Below are positions 10,801 to 21,049 of a DNA stretch of 33,048 nt, in pieces. Source of the DNA: Cochliopodium minus (taxonomy: Eukaryota; Discosea; Himatismenida; Cochliopodiidae). How positions within the stretch are numbered: the first letter of the stretch is position 1; every line of letters begins with the position of its first letter. Position numbers and translations under genes: made by a program. The stretch is from contig JAMYWO010000092.1 of the NCBI GenBank assembly GCA_024220525.1, positions 117,776 to 150,823 on the forward strand. The letters are read 5' to 3'. Below the pieces are notes generated by a model. It ran no database searches, was not told the DNA's origin, and saw only the letters and a list, made by a program, of their open reading frames with translations.

Positions 10801-11717
10801 GAGGATTTACATGTTGAAAAGATGATTTTCATTGAAATCATTCAATGGAACAGGAACGGTTCTGGTGTCTTAGATGAAAGCGTAAAAATTTATTTTTTAA
10901 TTTTTTATTATTTTATTAATTTTAATTTTTTAATTTTATATTTTTTTAATTTTATTTTTTTAATTTTAATTTTTTTGAATATTTTGATAGATGATGAAAT
11001 AGTTTTGAAAAAGGATCATCCCTTTTGGCTTTGAAGCACATTATAGCAGACAAACACAAATTACACATTTCAGAAGTCAAAATTGTTAAAGAAAATAGGG
11101 GAAAAGCCAACATGCTTTCCACCCATCTTGAAGTCATATCAGGTAAAATAAAAAGAAATTAAAAATTAAACACAAAATAAAAAAATAAAAATAAAAAAAT
11201 AAAATAAAATGTTTCAAAAAATAAACAAAATTAAAGAAATGAAAATTTAAAAAAATTAAAAATGAAAATAAAAATTTTAAAATTTAAAAAAAATAAAAAA
11301 TAAAATAAAATAAAATGTTTCAAAAATGTTTCAAAAAATGTTTAAAATAAAATTAAAATAAAAAAATTAAATAAAATCAAAAAAATCAAAAATCATAAAA
11401 ATCAAAAAAATAAAAAAATCAAAAAAAATCAAAAAGGTAAACTGGGATATGCAAGATGACATGATTTTAGAAACGAGTCCTTGGTACTTGAAGACAGGAG
11501 AACTTTGGTTTGGAAAGATTGCAAGAACTTTGAGTCGTGGAGAGAGTTTTCAGAAAGCATGTACTCTGTTGACAACAACCCTAACAAAAAATCGGAGGAA
11601 CCCACCCTCAAAATAAAAACAAAGTTTGACAGAGAAAGGGACAAAGAAAAACAATTAGAGTTGGACAAGCAAAATGAAATTCAAATTATTGAAGAAAATG
11701 AAAATAAAATTAATTAG
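4893..11717 (+). CDS. USP47-like ubiquitin hydrolase with N-terminal UBA domain
   Basis: Cysteine protease that removes ubiquitin. Exons 1-16 stay in frame for 1001 codons: 4893-5032, 5279-5561, 5621-5657, 5743-5832, 5975-6118, 6270-6464, 6726-7020, 7319-7441, 7497-7552, 7678-8006, 8183-8254, 8447-8735, 9017-9344, 9804-10083, 10385-10598, 10754-10881. Residues 4-45 are UBA-like (IMEMGFERDHIKQAI). A proline-rich linker follows. The Cys box is NQGATCYMNSLIQALF (Cys157), the two CxxC pairs are CLDCQ and CSHCN, the His box is GGHYYAF (His438), and the third residue lies in STNAYYLLY (Asn483). SFGWDQQ and DVQELCRVLFEALE are typical of USP47. Ubiquitin-like segments follow. The tail (exons about 10991-11142 and 11437-11717, ending LEDRRTLVWKD and an acidic/lysine-rich end) matches the USP47 C terminus. 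It holds a phase mismatch, a short T-run at 11003-11006 and an in-frame TGA at 11457-11459. Joining of exon 1 is inferred; a start at 5262 or 5283 is the alternative. Confidence 0.85.
8091..8140. repeat. (TTTTTTTAAT)5 decamer repeat in USP intron
   Basis: Five perfect 10-nt units inside the intron between 8006 and 8183. Confidence 0.85.
10637..10744. repeat. Two-variant 9-nt minisatellite in USP intron
   Basis: About six units of a TTATTTTAT-type 9-mer (10637-10690), then six perfect CAAATTTAT units (10691-10744), inside the 10599-10753 intron. The two units share ATTTAT and differ in three bases. The reverse complement of the second unit recurs in the P2X intron near 23900. Confidence 0.85.
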
Positions 11718-11920
11718 ATTTATTTTTAAAATAATAAATTAAATAAATAAATTAAATTAAAATAAAAAACATCAACTTCTACTTAAATTTATTTGTTAAC
11801 TTATTACATTAAAGTTAAAATAAAAAAGAAATATTACTCCATTTATTTTCAGTATTTAAAAATTTTTTTTTTTATTTTTTATTTAATTTAATTGTAAAAT
11901 AAAAAAAAAATCAAAAACTG

Positions 11921-12268
11921 ATGAAATGCCTTATAAAATCTTGCAACTGCAAAAAATATAAATCAAACTTCAATTTGTTCGATATCATCCTTTCTTTGCT
12001 TGGATATTTGTTCATTTATTTAATTTCAAGCATATTTGGATTTTTTATTGCCTCCATTTTCATCCTCATTTCACATCTCTTTATCATCATCATCTGGGGA
12101 TTCAAAATTGCCTTCTTATCATTCATCACAGTGGCCATTCTTGTGTTTATTGCAAAATCTTTATTATTTGAAAAATTGATTTCAGAATTTTCTATATCGT
12201 TTAAAGATAGTTGTGAAAAATGTGATTGTGGACATATCAAAAAAGAACATGATCTTCATTTCAAATAA
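11921..12268 (+). CDS. Small membrane protein with Cys/His clusters at both ends
   Basis: Single-exon gene of 115 residues, not recognised as a named family. The N terminus has CLIKSCNCKKYKS. Two or three hydrophobic helices follow (about residues 22-52 and 56-80, such as FGFFIASIFILISHLFIIII). The C terminus has CEKCDCGHIKKEH. Taken together, the ends look like one CxC...CxxCxCGHxxxxH metal-binding motif of the kind seen in many protist proteins, but cut in two by the membrane segment. Both ends could face the same side and share a zinc ion; that is inference. The M50 protease gene starts only 77 bp downstream on the same strand, and the USP gene ends 203 bp upstream. Base use matches the neighbouring exons. 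No signal peptide separate from the first helix is seen. Confidence 0.6.
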   Translation: MKCLIKSCNCKKYKSNFNLFDIILSLLGYLFIYLISSIFGFFIASIFILISHLFIIIIWGFKIAFLSFITVAILVFIAKSLLFEKLISEFSISFKDSCEKCDCGHIKKEHDLHFK

Positions 12269-12345
12269 AAAAATGAAATTTTGTTTGAACAAATAAAGAA
12301 TTTTAACTGAAAAAAAAAAAATATTAAAAAAAAAAAAAATAAAAA

Positions 12346-13818
12346 ATGCAACCAAACCAACCAAGAAATAATGGTATGAATGTAGGATATTTGCCTGTAT
12401 CATTTTCCAATAATGCAACATGGAATATATCGATTGGCATATTCAAAATGTTTGATGGCTATCTTTATTTTCATTGGAGCTTTATCATTTTATTTGCTTT
12501 TTATTGGTATATGAGCTATGTGAGTGGAAGGTATACATTATGTTCCTTTATAAAACCAAAAATAAAATTTTCGTTGTAAATTAATTCAAAAAAAAAACAT
12601 TGAAAGTTATTTGGGAAAATTGATAAGCATTGGATTGGGATTTTGTTCATCATTAGTCCTATTACTAACAATTATATTCCATGAATTAGGTGGGATATAT
12701 TTATTTTATTTTTTTTTTATTTTTTAATTTTTAAATTATATTCATTTTATTTAAAATGAATAAATTTTTACAAACAAAAAAAATCTAAAAAATTGAATTA
12801 AAGGTCATGCCGTTGTATTTAAGTATGGATGTAAATACCAAGTAACAGGAATATACATATGGGGGTAAAAAAAATATACATAAAAAATAAAAATAAAATA
12901 AAAATAAATAAAAATAAAAATAAATTTTAAATAATTAAAATTACAAAAACGATTATTTTTTTTTTATTAGATTTGGTGGACTGACTGCAACAACTTACCC
13001 TGTTTACTCAGAAAATAGAAAAATGAGTATTCTGGGATCTTTGATTGGACCTGCCGTGAATGGATTTTTTGCAGGATTGTTTTTTTTGATATGGTTTTTG
13101 ATAAGGCATTCTTCTCTCCGCATTTTAATATTTTGTACAACAAAAAATAAAAAAAAATGAAATAAAATAAATAAAATAAAATAAAATTTTTATTTCAAAG
13201 GGATGCATTGGATTGCCTGGTCTCAAGTAAAACTTTTTTTAATAATCTCTATTTAATTACTAACCCAAATTTGAAGTTAATTTTGACACGTAAATATTTT
13301 TATTTTTAAAGATATTTTAAAATTAAAAATTAAATTTTTTGAAAAAAAAAAAGTATACAATTTACTTCCTGGAATTGATTTAGATGGTAAATTTTTCTTT
13401 AAAAATTTTTTAAATTAAAGATATATCTTTTTCAAAAAATAATTTAGGAGGAAAAGCATTATTAGGTACTTCTAAGTTATGTTGTAGAACTCAGACTGCG
13501 GAATTTTCTTCATATTTTAGTGGTTCCCTCATCCTTTTAGTTGGTAAATATTTATTTTTATTTTTTGTTTTTTGTTTAACATTTTTTTTGAAAAGTTAGT
13601 ATCTTGATTGCTTACTTCTTCTCCATTTGGTTCGCTTTTTTCATGTTGATGACTTTTTTCACAACTGCGTAATAATTTTTCTTCACTTTTTTTTAAATAT
13701 TAAAAATAATAATTTTTTTACTTTGATTTATTATGAATAAAGGTATGCTTGTTATGTTTCTTTCCAAAAGTGTCGTAGTCCTCAAAATCAAGGTTATAAC
13801 AATTTACAACAATTATGA
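12346..13818 (+). CDS. M50 (site-2-protease-like) intramembrane zinc metalloprotease
   Basis: Ten exons give 269 residues in frame: 12346-12530, 12607-12689, 12804-12864, 12971-13134, 13201-13226, 13277-13289, 13354-13386, 13448-13543, 13596-13668, 13743-13818. The order of motifs is that of short M50B (SpoIVFB-type) proteases. An N-terminal IFKMFDGYLYFHWSF segment comes first, then the catalytic FHELGH (His87, Glu88, His91) on a helix, then WGFGGLTA and GPAVNGFFAG, and then YNLLPGIDLDGGKALLG with the third zinc ligand Asp188. The family cleaves transmembrane segments of substrates within the membrane. No PDZ or CBS domain is present. Exon 6 is only 13 nt, and it supplies the residues just before NLLPG; without it the frame breaks. 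The donor at 12690 is GTGGGA. The tail is soluble and short. The gene is convergent with the next gene, with 98 bp between the stops. Confidence 0.85.
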
Positions 13819-13916
13819 TGATCTTTGTAATTGTTTCTACAAAAAACCTTGTTGGATTAAAGCTTGTTTAAAAAATTTATTTGGATTTGAAACAATTTTT
13901 TTTGAAAAAATAATTT

Positions 13917-16178
13917 TTATTTTAATTTTCTCTTTTTCCCTTTTTCTTGAGAACTTTGATCATCTTCAACAATGGAAGACATTTTGGATAAAACATCATC
14001 AATATCTCCTTCATAATCAAATAATTCTTGAACTTCACTCAAATTTTTTTTGTCTCTGGCTTGTTGGTTATCTTCTTCAGAAGCCAATTTTCTTTCCTTC
14101 TTTTTCTTTTTCTTGTCAACTCTCGTATCCATTTCACTTTTTCTCTTTCTCTTTTTCTTGTTTTTATTTTTGTTTTTGTTTGTTTCGTTGCTCATCTCTG
14201 AAAGATCGCTCATAAGGGAGAAAGCTGGATCACTTTCGTCATCACTTTTTTTCTTTTTTGAAATAACATTTTTCTTTATCTTTGTTGATTCTTTGGTTTT
14301 TTTGTGCGATGTTTTTTTGGGTGTGATTAGAGTTAGTTGATCATCTTCATCGTCAAAAAGATCTAACTCTTCAGAACCATTATTTTCCAATCCCCAAGGA
14401 TCCTCGCTAGAATCGTTGGAATCATCATCGTCATTCTGATCATAAGATTCATTGATATCTTCTTTCCCATTATCATTTTCTGATTTATCATCCATCTCAC
14501 TCAATTCTTTATTAACATTAATTTCCTTCTCTTCTATTATTATATTATTTTGATTTTCAATATTATCAATTCCAAGAATGTTTTTTTTAAATTTATCAGG
14601 AGCAATAAAAACATTAGGATCAATCCTCTTCCCCCTCTTCCTATTTCTTCTTTTATTAATTTTAGCCCTATAACTCTCAACTTTCTTCCAATTAGATTCA
14701 TCCAATCTCTTCAACTTTTCGAACTGATCAGAAGAACTCCCAGAAAGAAAAAACTTATAATTCTCAAAATCAAAAAAGATAGGATAAACAACTTGTCCAC
14801 CTTTCCTTCTAGAAAAAGTTTTCATAATAACAATTGAATCGGGAGGAATTTTTAATATTCCTCCGCTATCATTTTCTTTTAAATTTATGAAAAATTTTTT
14901 TCTGTTAAAAATTCTGTCGGATCTTTTGCTCAGTAAATAAAGTTCCTTCTCTGTCTTTTCGTCTCCCTTTCTCCATTCTTGTTGTATTTCTTTCAGTTGA
15001 TCATGTGGCCATGGACTTACAATTTTAGTAATAGTTTCTTCGGTCACTTTTAATATTTTGGCAGCTTCCTTTTAAAAAAAAAATTATTAAAAAAAAATAA
15101 ATAGAAATTTAAAAAAAAATTAAATTAAAAAATAGATCAAAAATAATTTGAGAAATTTAAATAAAATTATTAATTAAAAAATTGTAAATAATTAATAAAT
15201 CAAAAATATTAATAAAAAAATTTTAAAAAAATATTTTCTCAAATAGTTGAATATAAAAATTATTAATAAAAAAATAAAATTATCAATAATAAAATAAAAT
15301 TATTATAATAAAATAAAAGTATTTATTAAAAAAATTGTAAATAATTAATAAATCAAAAATATTATTAATTAAAAAATAATAATTTTACATTGAGTGGAAA
15401 GAGAAAATAAGGATTCAAATAAACTTTTTTGACGTTTTTCCTGTATTTGGGAAGAATCAATCCTATCACAGAGTTTTTTTTGAAATTAAGCATTGCATAA
15501 GGACGTGTTTTTTCGAGGTAATGTTCTTTGGCTGAAAAATTGAAAAAATTTTTCTTTTTGAGTTTTTCTTCGTATTTTTTAGTTGAAATTTCGACCACTT
15601 TTTCTCCTGTTGTTATCAACTTTTTTTTGTCATAATCTTCTTTTTGTGTTTGGATTATTTCTTCACATAAACTTTCTGCTATTTTGGAAATTTCTTTGAA
15701 TATTCTCCCTCGCAAATCTTCGTTATCTGTGAATTTTTTTATTGATTCCTTTTTGTTTTTTTTTTTTGAAAAATATGGCGGTAATAAAAATTATATTTTA
15801 AATAATAAAAAAAAAAAATGATCCTTTTTTATTTACATTCAATAATTTCTCTTCATTAGGAATTATATTGTTGATATCCAATACTTTTGGCTTCTTCACA
15901 TTATTTTCCAAAGATTTATCATAATATAATTCATCAACCTTGTATAATTTCTTATCATCTGAAGTATTATAACATGTTTGCAACAAATTATCGAAATTAT
16001 ACGCTTTATTGTGATAATGATCGTGTTTATCATAATACTTTGTGAAGCAATATTCATTTTCTTTTCTATACAAACTATAATCTTTAATTTTGCTTGATAC
16101 AGTCAAAGGAAGATCATCAATATCAATCTCCTCTTCCCCAATATTCCAATCAAAATCATCAGAATCATTCTCTTCCAT
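13917..16178 (-). CDS. Unrecognised 617-residue acidic/basic nuclear-type protein
   Basis: Three exons in frame: 16178-15837, 15748-15389 and 15068-13917. The start is chosen at MEENDSDDFDWN because an A-run precedes it; an upstream ATG at 16259 would add an unlikely hydrophobic leader. Residues 1-30 are acidic. A conserved-looking core spans about residues 115-390, with segments KTRPYAMLNFKKNS, VYLNPYFLFPLNEAAKIL, IVSPWPHDQLKEIQQEW and GGILKIPPDSIVIMKTFS. The last 200 residues are low-complexity, with alternating acidic runs (DDDDSNDSSED) and basic clusters (KNKNKNKKKRKRK, EKGKKRKLK) that would serve as nuclear or nucleolar signals. I do not recognise the core. A nucleic-acid or chromatin role is only a guess from composition. 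The gene is convergent with the M50 gene; the next gene upstream, on the same strand, ends at 16360. Confidence 0.7.
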
Positions 16179-16359
16179 TTTTTTTTTTTCAAAAATCGTT
16201 ATCAAAAATGTTTGAAAAGAGAATGAGATGAGGAGAGATATAACTTTAAAAAAAAACAAACATTAAATTATTTTGAATTTTTAATAATACACTAGAATAA
16301 TATACACTTAAATCGGAAGATTTTTTTTTTTTACATAAAAATGCAAAAAGAAAAAAAAA

Positions 16360-19300
16360 TCAATTCTCAAAAGAAATATTGTTAGAATCTCGATTCTCTT
16401 TGATGGCAGTAACATTGTCGTTGGGATTAATGGTAAGAGCAGTCGAATTTGCGTTTGGATTGTTAAAAGTAAGACTGGTAGTATTCAAAACATTGTTGGC
16501 ATTGATGAGTGATTCATTTTTGAAAAAAGCATACAAATTGGGAGAATCAAACTCGGTGCTTCTCTTCTTTAAACCAGAAGAAGAAGAACCGCTCCCATTT
16601 TCGAAAGTCTTCAAAGTGATACCAGGAAAAGGAGAAGGGTGAGGATTGGAAGTTTCTCCGCTTAACTGAGGGAAAACAAAAGAAGTTTGAGTAGGGGGTG
16701 TGGAAGTAGAAGGGGAATGAATGGAAGAAAAGTTTTGCAAAGAGAAAACTTCGTTGGTATTATTAGCGTTACTAGGGTTACTCGTGCTGTTGATATTGTT
16801 GTTGGTAGTACTGATGCTGATAGAACTAAAATTGTTACTAATATTGTTGATGTTACTGTTTAAGGAGCTCAAATGAAAAATGTTGTTTGGAAGGGTTCCC
16901 GAGTTTCTCGTGGTATTACTGCTTGCTTTGTTATTGTTTACACTCAAATCTACATTGATGTTGTTACTGGAATTGTTGTTAGAATTGTTGCTGGAATTGT
17001 TTCCACTGCTCCCCATAGAATTATTGCCAAAGTAGCTGAAGGAGGGAGAGGTGCTGAAACCGTTTCCGCTTGGAGGGTGGAGGGTGTTGGGGGGGATGGT
17101 TGGTGTATCAGAATTGCTCTTGTTGTTCACCGTTTTAAGAGGAATACCAGGGAAAGGAGATGGAAACTTGAGATGAATTCCAGGAAAAGGAATCTAAAAA
17201 TAAAAATAAATTAAAGTTTAAAAAATAAAACTAGTAAAATAAAACACAAAATAACAATAAATTTAAAATTTTTAAATAAAAACCTTTTAGAAATAAATAG
17301 TGTGGAAAAAAAATCAATAAAATTAAAAACTTTAATGTAGAAAATAAACAAACAATAAATAAATATAAAATAAAAAAATTATTAAAGAAATAAAAAAAAT
17401 AAATATCGAAAAAATGGAGGAAATAAAAATTTTTTTTTTACAGATTCATCCATTTCACGAGAAGTGTGGATCGTCTTGGTCAACTTCTTTGCAACTTTTC
17501 CTATTCTGTGAGCAATGTCTTTCATTTTGGGTCTTTTCTTGGGCTCGTGTTGCCAGCAATTTTGTATGAGTTCCTTGTACATTGAGTCCACCTCTTCTGG
17601 AATGAGCAACCTAAAGCCCTTTCCTGTCAATGAAGCAACTTCTCTGCTGTTCTTGGTATTAGCGAAAGGAATCTTTAAATAAAAAAAAATTAATATTTGA
17701 TTAAAAAATAAAAAATAAAAAATTTTTAAAAATAAAAAATAAAAATAAAAAAATAAAAATAAATATAAAAAAATAAAAAATTAAAAATAAATATAAAAAA
17801 TAAAAAAATAAAAACAAATTTTATTAAAATAATATTTAATGGAAAAGTTACGTGTCCTGTTGTGAGCTCCCATACTATGGTCCCAAATGCAAAAACATCT
17901 ACTGCTTTTTCACAAAAACCCTTGTTGGAAACTTCAGGGGCTCTCCACCGAGGATGCCCAACTGGTTGGTTAGGGCTCAAATATCCTCCTTTTCAAATTA
18001 AAAAAGAATAAGTTTTTTAAATTAATCAAAGAAATCACTTAATTTCATAAATAGAATAATAGAGATATAAAAGAATGGAGATATACAATAGGTATAGAGA
18101 GCTGATATAATTGATATATTTACAAAAAATTCTCAAATTATGTTTTACCTTTTGTTTGCTGAGAGATTCCTAGATCTGATATCTTCACTTTACCATTCTT
18201 ATAAAGAATGTTTTCGGAAGATAAATCTCTGTGCACCAATGGAGGTTTCAAGGAATGCATCATCTTTATTTTTTCAAGATAGGTGAAATGATTAATAAAA
18301 GAAAGAAAGTGAGATAAATTTCTTACCTTTAATCCTTCTGCTATACTTAATGCATAGGAAGTCATCTTTGAAAAAGTAAGATTTGCTTTCTGGTTGTGCA
18401 ACAAGGAGTATAATGAACATTCCATCAGCTCTGTGACGATGCATAAGTGTGGTTTAAGGCAAACACCTATCATCTGAACCACATAAGGATTGATTTGGCA
18501 AAGGTAGAGAGAATTAATCTCATTTTTAAACGATTCTATTGAACGTTTCAAATTGTTTTTCTTAAGTGCTTTCACTGCAACATTTTCGTTGTTATAAGTT
18601 GCCTTCCAAACATTTGAAAAAGCTCCTGTGAGGATATAAAAGAAGATCAGTGAGTTATTGATTATAAATGAGTTATAAATAGTATTTTACCTTCTCCTAT
18701 TTTTTCCTGTAAATTATTTAAGAGAAAAAAAAGTGAATAAGTTTTATAATAAAAATATTAAAGCCCCTATGTTGTTTTGATATATATCGATATAATTCAT
18801 AAATTATTGAAAATAAAAAGTATTTATGAATTGGAGATTAAAAATAAGGAAATCTTTTTTTTTTTTTGAATAAAGTTATACCTTGAATGCTAGATCATTA
18901 TAGTTTATTATTTTTATTGTCTTCTTTTGTAACAAGAAATTTTCCAATTCCTCCATATCTACAGTTTCCTCTTCGATTATTTCTTCAGAATCACTTTTTG
19001 AAGATCCACTGTAATAATCTTTTTTTCTCTGATCAGATGTTTCGTTGATAATGCTCAATTTCTTGATGTTACGCTGAATTTTGAGCTCCTCAGAATTTTC
19101 TTCTATTTCATCTTCAATTATTTCAGATTTGATCTTATTAGAGATTCTGTTCCTGATTTTTTTATTGCTGTTTCTATTACTGGTAAGATATTCCACCTCA
19201 TTATCATTATTGTCCTCTGAAAAATCTTCCACTTGGGTATTACCCTCAATAAAGTCTTCATCCAATTCTCCATGCAAGGAATGTCTCAAAGTATCAAATG

Positions 19301-19721
19301 ATTCAGAGGAGATATCAGATGAATCCCTCCTCTTTCTGATTTTCATAGAATCAAATTGATATCTAAGAGGGATATAAGATGATGTTTGTTTCTTTCTTTT
19401 GATAGAATTTGTGAATGAATCAAATGAATCTCTATCATTAGTTGGTGTAGAATCTAATGATGAATATGATGAATTTGGAGAGTTGGGACTTGATGTATAA
19501 TACTCTCTATCATAAGATAAAAACATATTTCCTCTTTGTGTATTTTGAATCGAATTTTCGGAATTCCTTTTCCTTAATTTCAATTCATTGTTTGACATTG
19601 CCATTATTTGCTTTTTTGATGGTATATCCACTCTTCCAGGGTTTGGCCATTTTATCTGTTTCTTTATTCTCCCTGATGTTCTATCCATCTGTTGTGAATT
19701 ATTGTTATTTATCATATACAT
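16360..19721 (-). CDS. TKL-like protein kinase with DLG motif and Asn/Ser-rich tail
   Basis: Seven exons give 823 residues in frame: 19721-18882, 18706-18691, 18625-18327, 18263-18149, 17988-17852, 17672-17442, 17193-16360. Residues 1-275 are disordered, with mixed Ser, acidic and basic runs. The kinase domain is about residues 281-546: P-loop IGEGAFSNVW, VAVK (Lys304), FKNEI, VHRDLSSENIL (Asp398), SDLG (Asp415), WRAPE (Glu442), DVFAFGTIVWEL and the C-lobe CWQHEPKKRPKM. The HRDLSSEN catalytic loop and the GHPRWRAPE region fit the tyrosine-kinase-like group common in amoebae. The usual DFG is DLG, which is tolerated in some active kinases. Exon 2 is only 16 nt and encodes the start of the P-loop. 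The 277-residue tail is Asn/Ser/Thr-rich and carries PFPGI at about 548, 559 and 734. All metal- and ATP-binding residues are present, so the kinase should be active. Confidence 0.85.
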
Positions 19722-20228
19722 CCCTTATTTATCTTTCCAATTTAATTTTTAAAAAAATAATTCAATTTTTTTTTATATTTTAACCAAATAAAAAAATTTA
19801 AATTATAAATATTTATTAAACATATCCTCTTTAAAATAGGTCTAATCTATGATTTTCAAATTTCAGTTATCTTTTAATTTTATTATTTTTCCATTCTCTC
19901 AGTTCGGATTAAAAAAAAAAAATAATTTATATAAAATATATATATGCATTATCTATATCTTACTTTTGACAAAAATATATAATACCAATTGAACTCAAAA
20001 ACTTTATAAAATACATAATTTTCAAAAAAGGGAGGCATATCTTTATGGTTATAAAGCAATCTTCTATTCAAAAAAAAATTAAGGAGAATTAAATAATGGA
20101 TTAGATTTTATTGTCTGAAACAAATATTGCAACTAATCCCAATTTATACAATTTTTCATTTGATTATACTTCAAAATTGTGAGAAAAAAAAATTTATAAA
20201 AAAAAAAAAAGATTGTTGTATAAAATAT
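19722..20228. other. Intergenic region between divergent genes
   Basis: The largest gene-free stretch in the window, between the kinase start (minus) and the SLX9-like start (plus). It is A/T-rich with short A-runs but less repetitive than the introns. No ORF, tRNA or named motif is seen. It presumably holds both promoters. Confidence 0.5.
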
Positions 20229-20882
20229 ATGCCAAAAGTATCAAAACAAGGTGTAAATAAGAGGGTTTCTGAATTAAGAAAGAAAGATAAAGAAACCAAA
20301 AGAGATATTTTGTTGGAAGGAATAAAACCAAGAAAGAAAATAAAAACAAAAAGAGAAAAAAGATTGGAAAAAAAAGAAAATTTTAAAGGAAGTAAAAAAA
20401 TAAATATCCATGTATTACCTATAAAATCAAACACCTTTCATTTATACAATTATTTTTTTTTCTATAAAGAATTCAAATCCAATAATCCCGCCCTTTTATT
20501 TAATGATATATATACCTTGCCAAAACCAAAACCAATCAAACAAAAGAAAGCACCATCAATAGAATTAAATTCGATAGTCGAAGTGATAAAAGAGGTAGAA
20601 AAAAATCAAAAACAAGAGAAAGATTTTCAAGATGAAGTAAGAATAGAGATGCAAAAAATGAAGAAATTAAATCCAAAAAAAATCGAAGAGATGGAAAGAG
20701 TGGAAAAGAAACAACTCAACCAAGTATTGTCTCATCCTTCGTTTATTAAAGATCCATTGAGCACAATACAAACACATCTTAATAACTGTTTCGACAACGG
20801 GATATTTTCTTCGGAGAAACCCAAACAAGAAATCCTAAAGAAAAAGAAAAAGAAAAAAAACAAAAACGACATGAAATTTTGA
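20229..20882 (+). CDS. SLX9/FAM207A-like ribosome biogenesis protein
   Basis: Start chosen at MPKVSKQGVNKRVSEL, because the open frame upstream of it is compositionally intergenic. The protein has about 217 codons if unspliced. It is very Lys-rich, with LLEGIKPRKKIKTKREKRLE in the first third, a predicted coiled helix (EVRIEMQKMKKLNPKKIEEM), and near the end KKQLNQVLSHPSFIKDPLST. The last block resembles the conserved SLX9/FAM207A end (basic helix, short SPxF/Y element, then a PLxxI amphipathic helix). SLX9 joins pre-40S particles in the nucleolus. A frame-preserving intron of about 77 nt is possible inside it: donor GTAAAAAAAT near 20392, T-rich tract, acceptor TATAAAG near 20469. It would remove an odd aromatic-rich patch (NYFFFYK). 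The C-terminal poly-Lys is a nucleolar signal. Confidence 0.55.
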   Translation: MPKVSKQGVNKRVSELRKKDKETKRDILLEGIKPRKKIKTKREKRLEKKENFKGSKKINIHVLPIKSNTFHLYNYFFFYKEFKSNNPALLFNDIYTLPKPKPIKQKKAPSIELNSIVEVIKEVEKNQKQEKDFQDEVRIEMQKMKKLNPKKIEEMERVEKKQLNQVLSHPSFIKDPLSTIQTHLNNCFDNGIFSSEKPKQEILKKKKKKKNKNDMKF

Positions 20883-21049
20883 AAGGGAATAAAGAATTTC
20901 AATGTAAAGAAATAAAATTTAAAAGATATTTATTAAAATTTAAAAGCAAAAAGTTTTAAACTTTTTTTCTTTTTTTTGTACTTTTTTTTTCTTTTTTTTT
21001 TCTTTTTTCTTTTTTTTTTTTGAATAATTTAATATTAGTTTTTTCCCTC

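Noticed and set aside
14050-14837. Plus-strand open frames opposite the 617-residue protein
   Set aside because: Antisense shadows of Lys/Glu/Asp-rich coding sequence; no splice support or conserved motif.
16197-16259. Hydrophobic upstream extension (possible signal peptide) of the 617-residue protein
   Set aside because: The A-run directly before the internal ATG at 16178 matches other starts, and a secretory leader does not fit the nuclear-type basic tails.
19081-19783. Plus-strand open frames over the kinase N-terminal exon
   Set aside because: Ser/Leu-rich shadows of the acidic/basic minus-strand exon, which continues in frame into the kinase domain.
20127-20228. Upstream extension of the SLX9-like protein
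   Set aside because: Composition is intergenic and the SLX9-like start MPKVSKQG has its own ATG at 20229.
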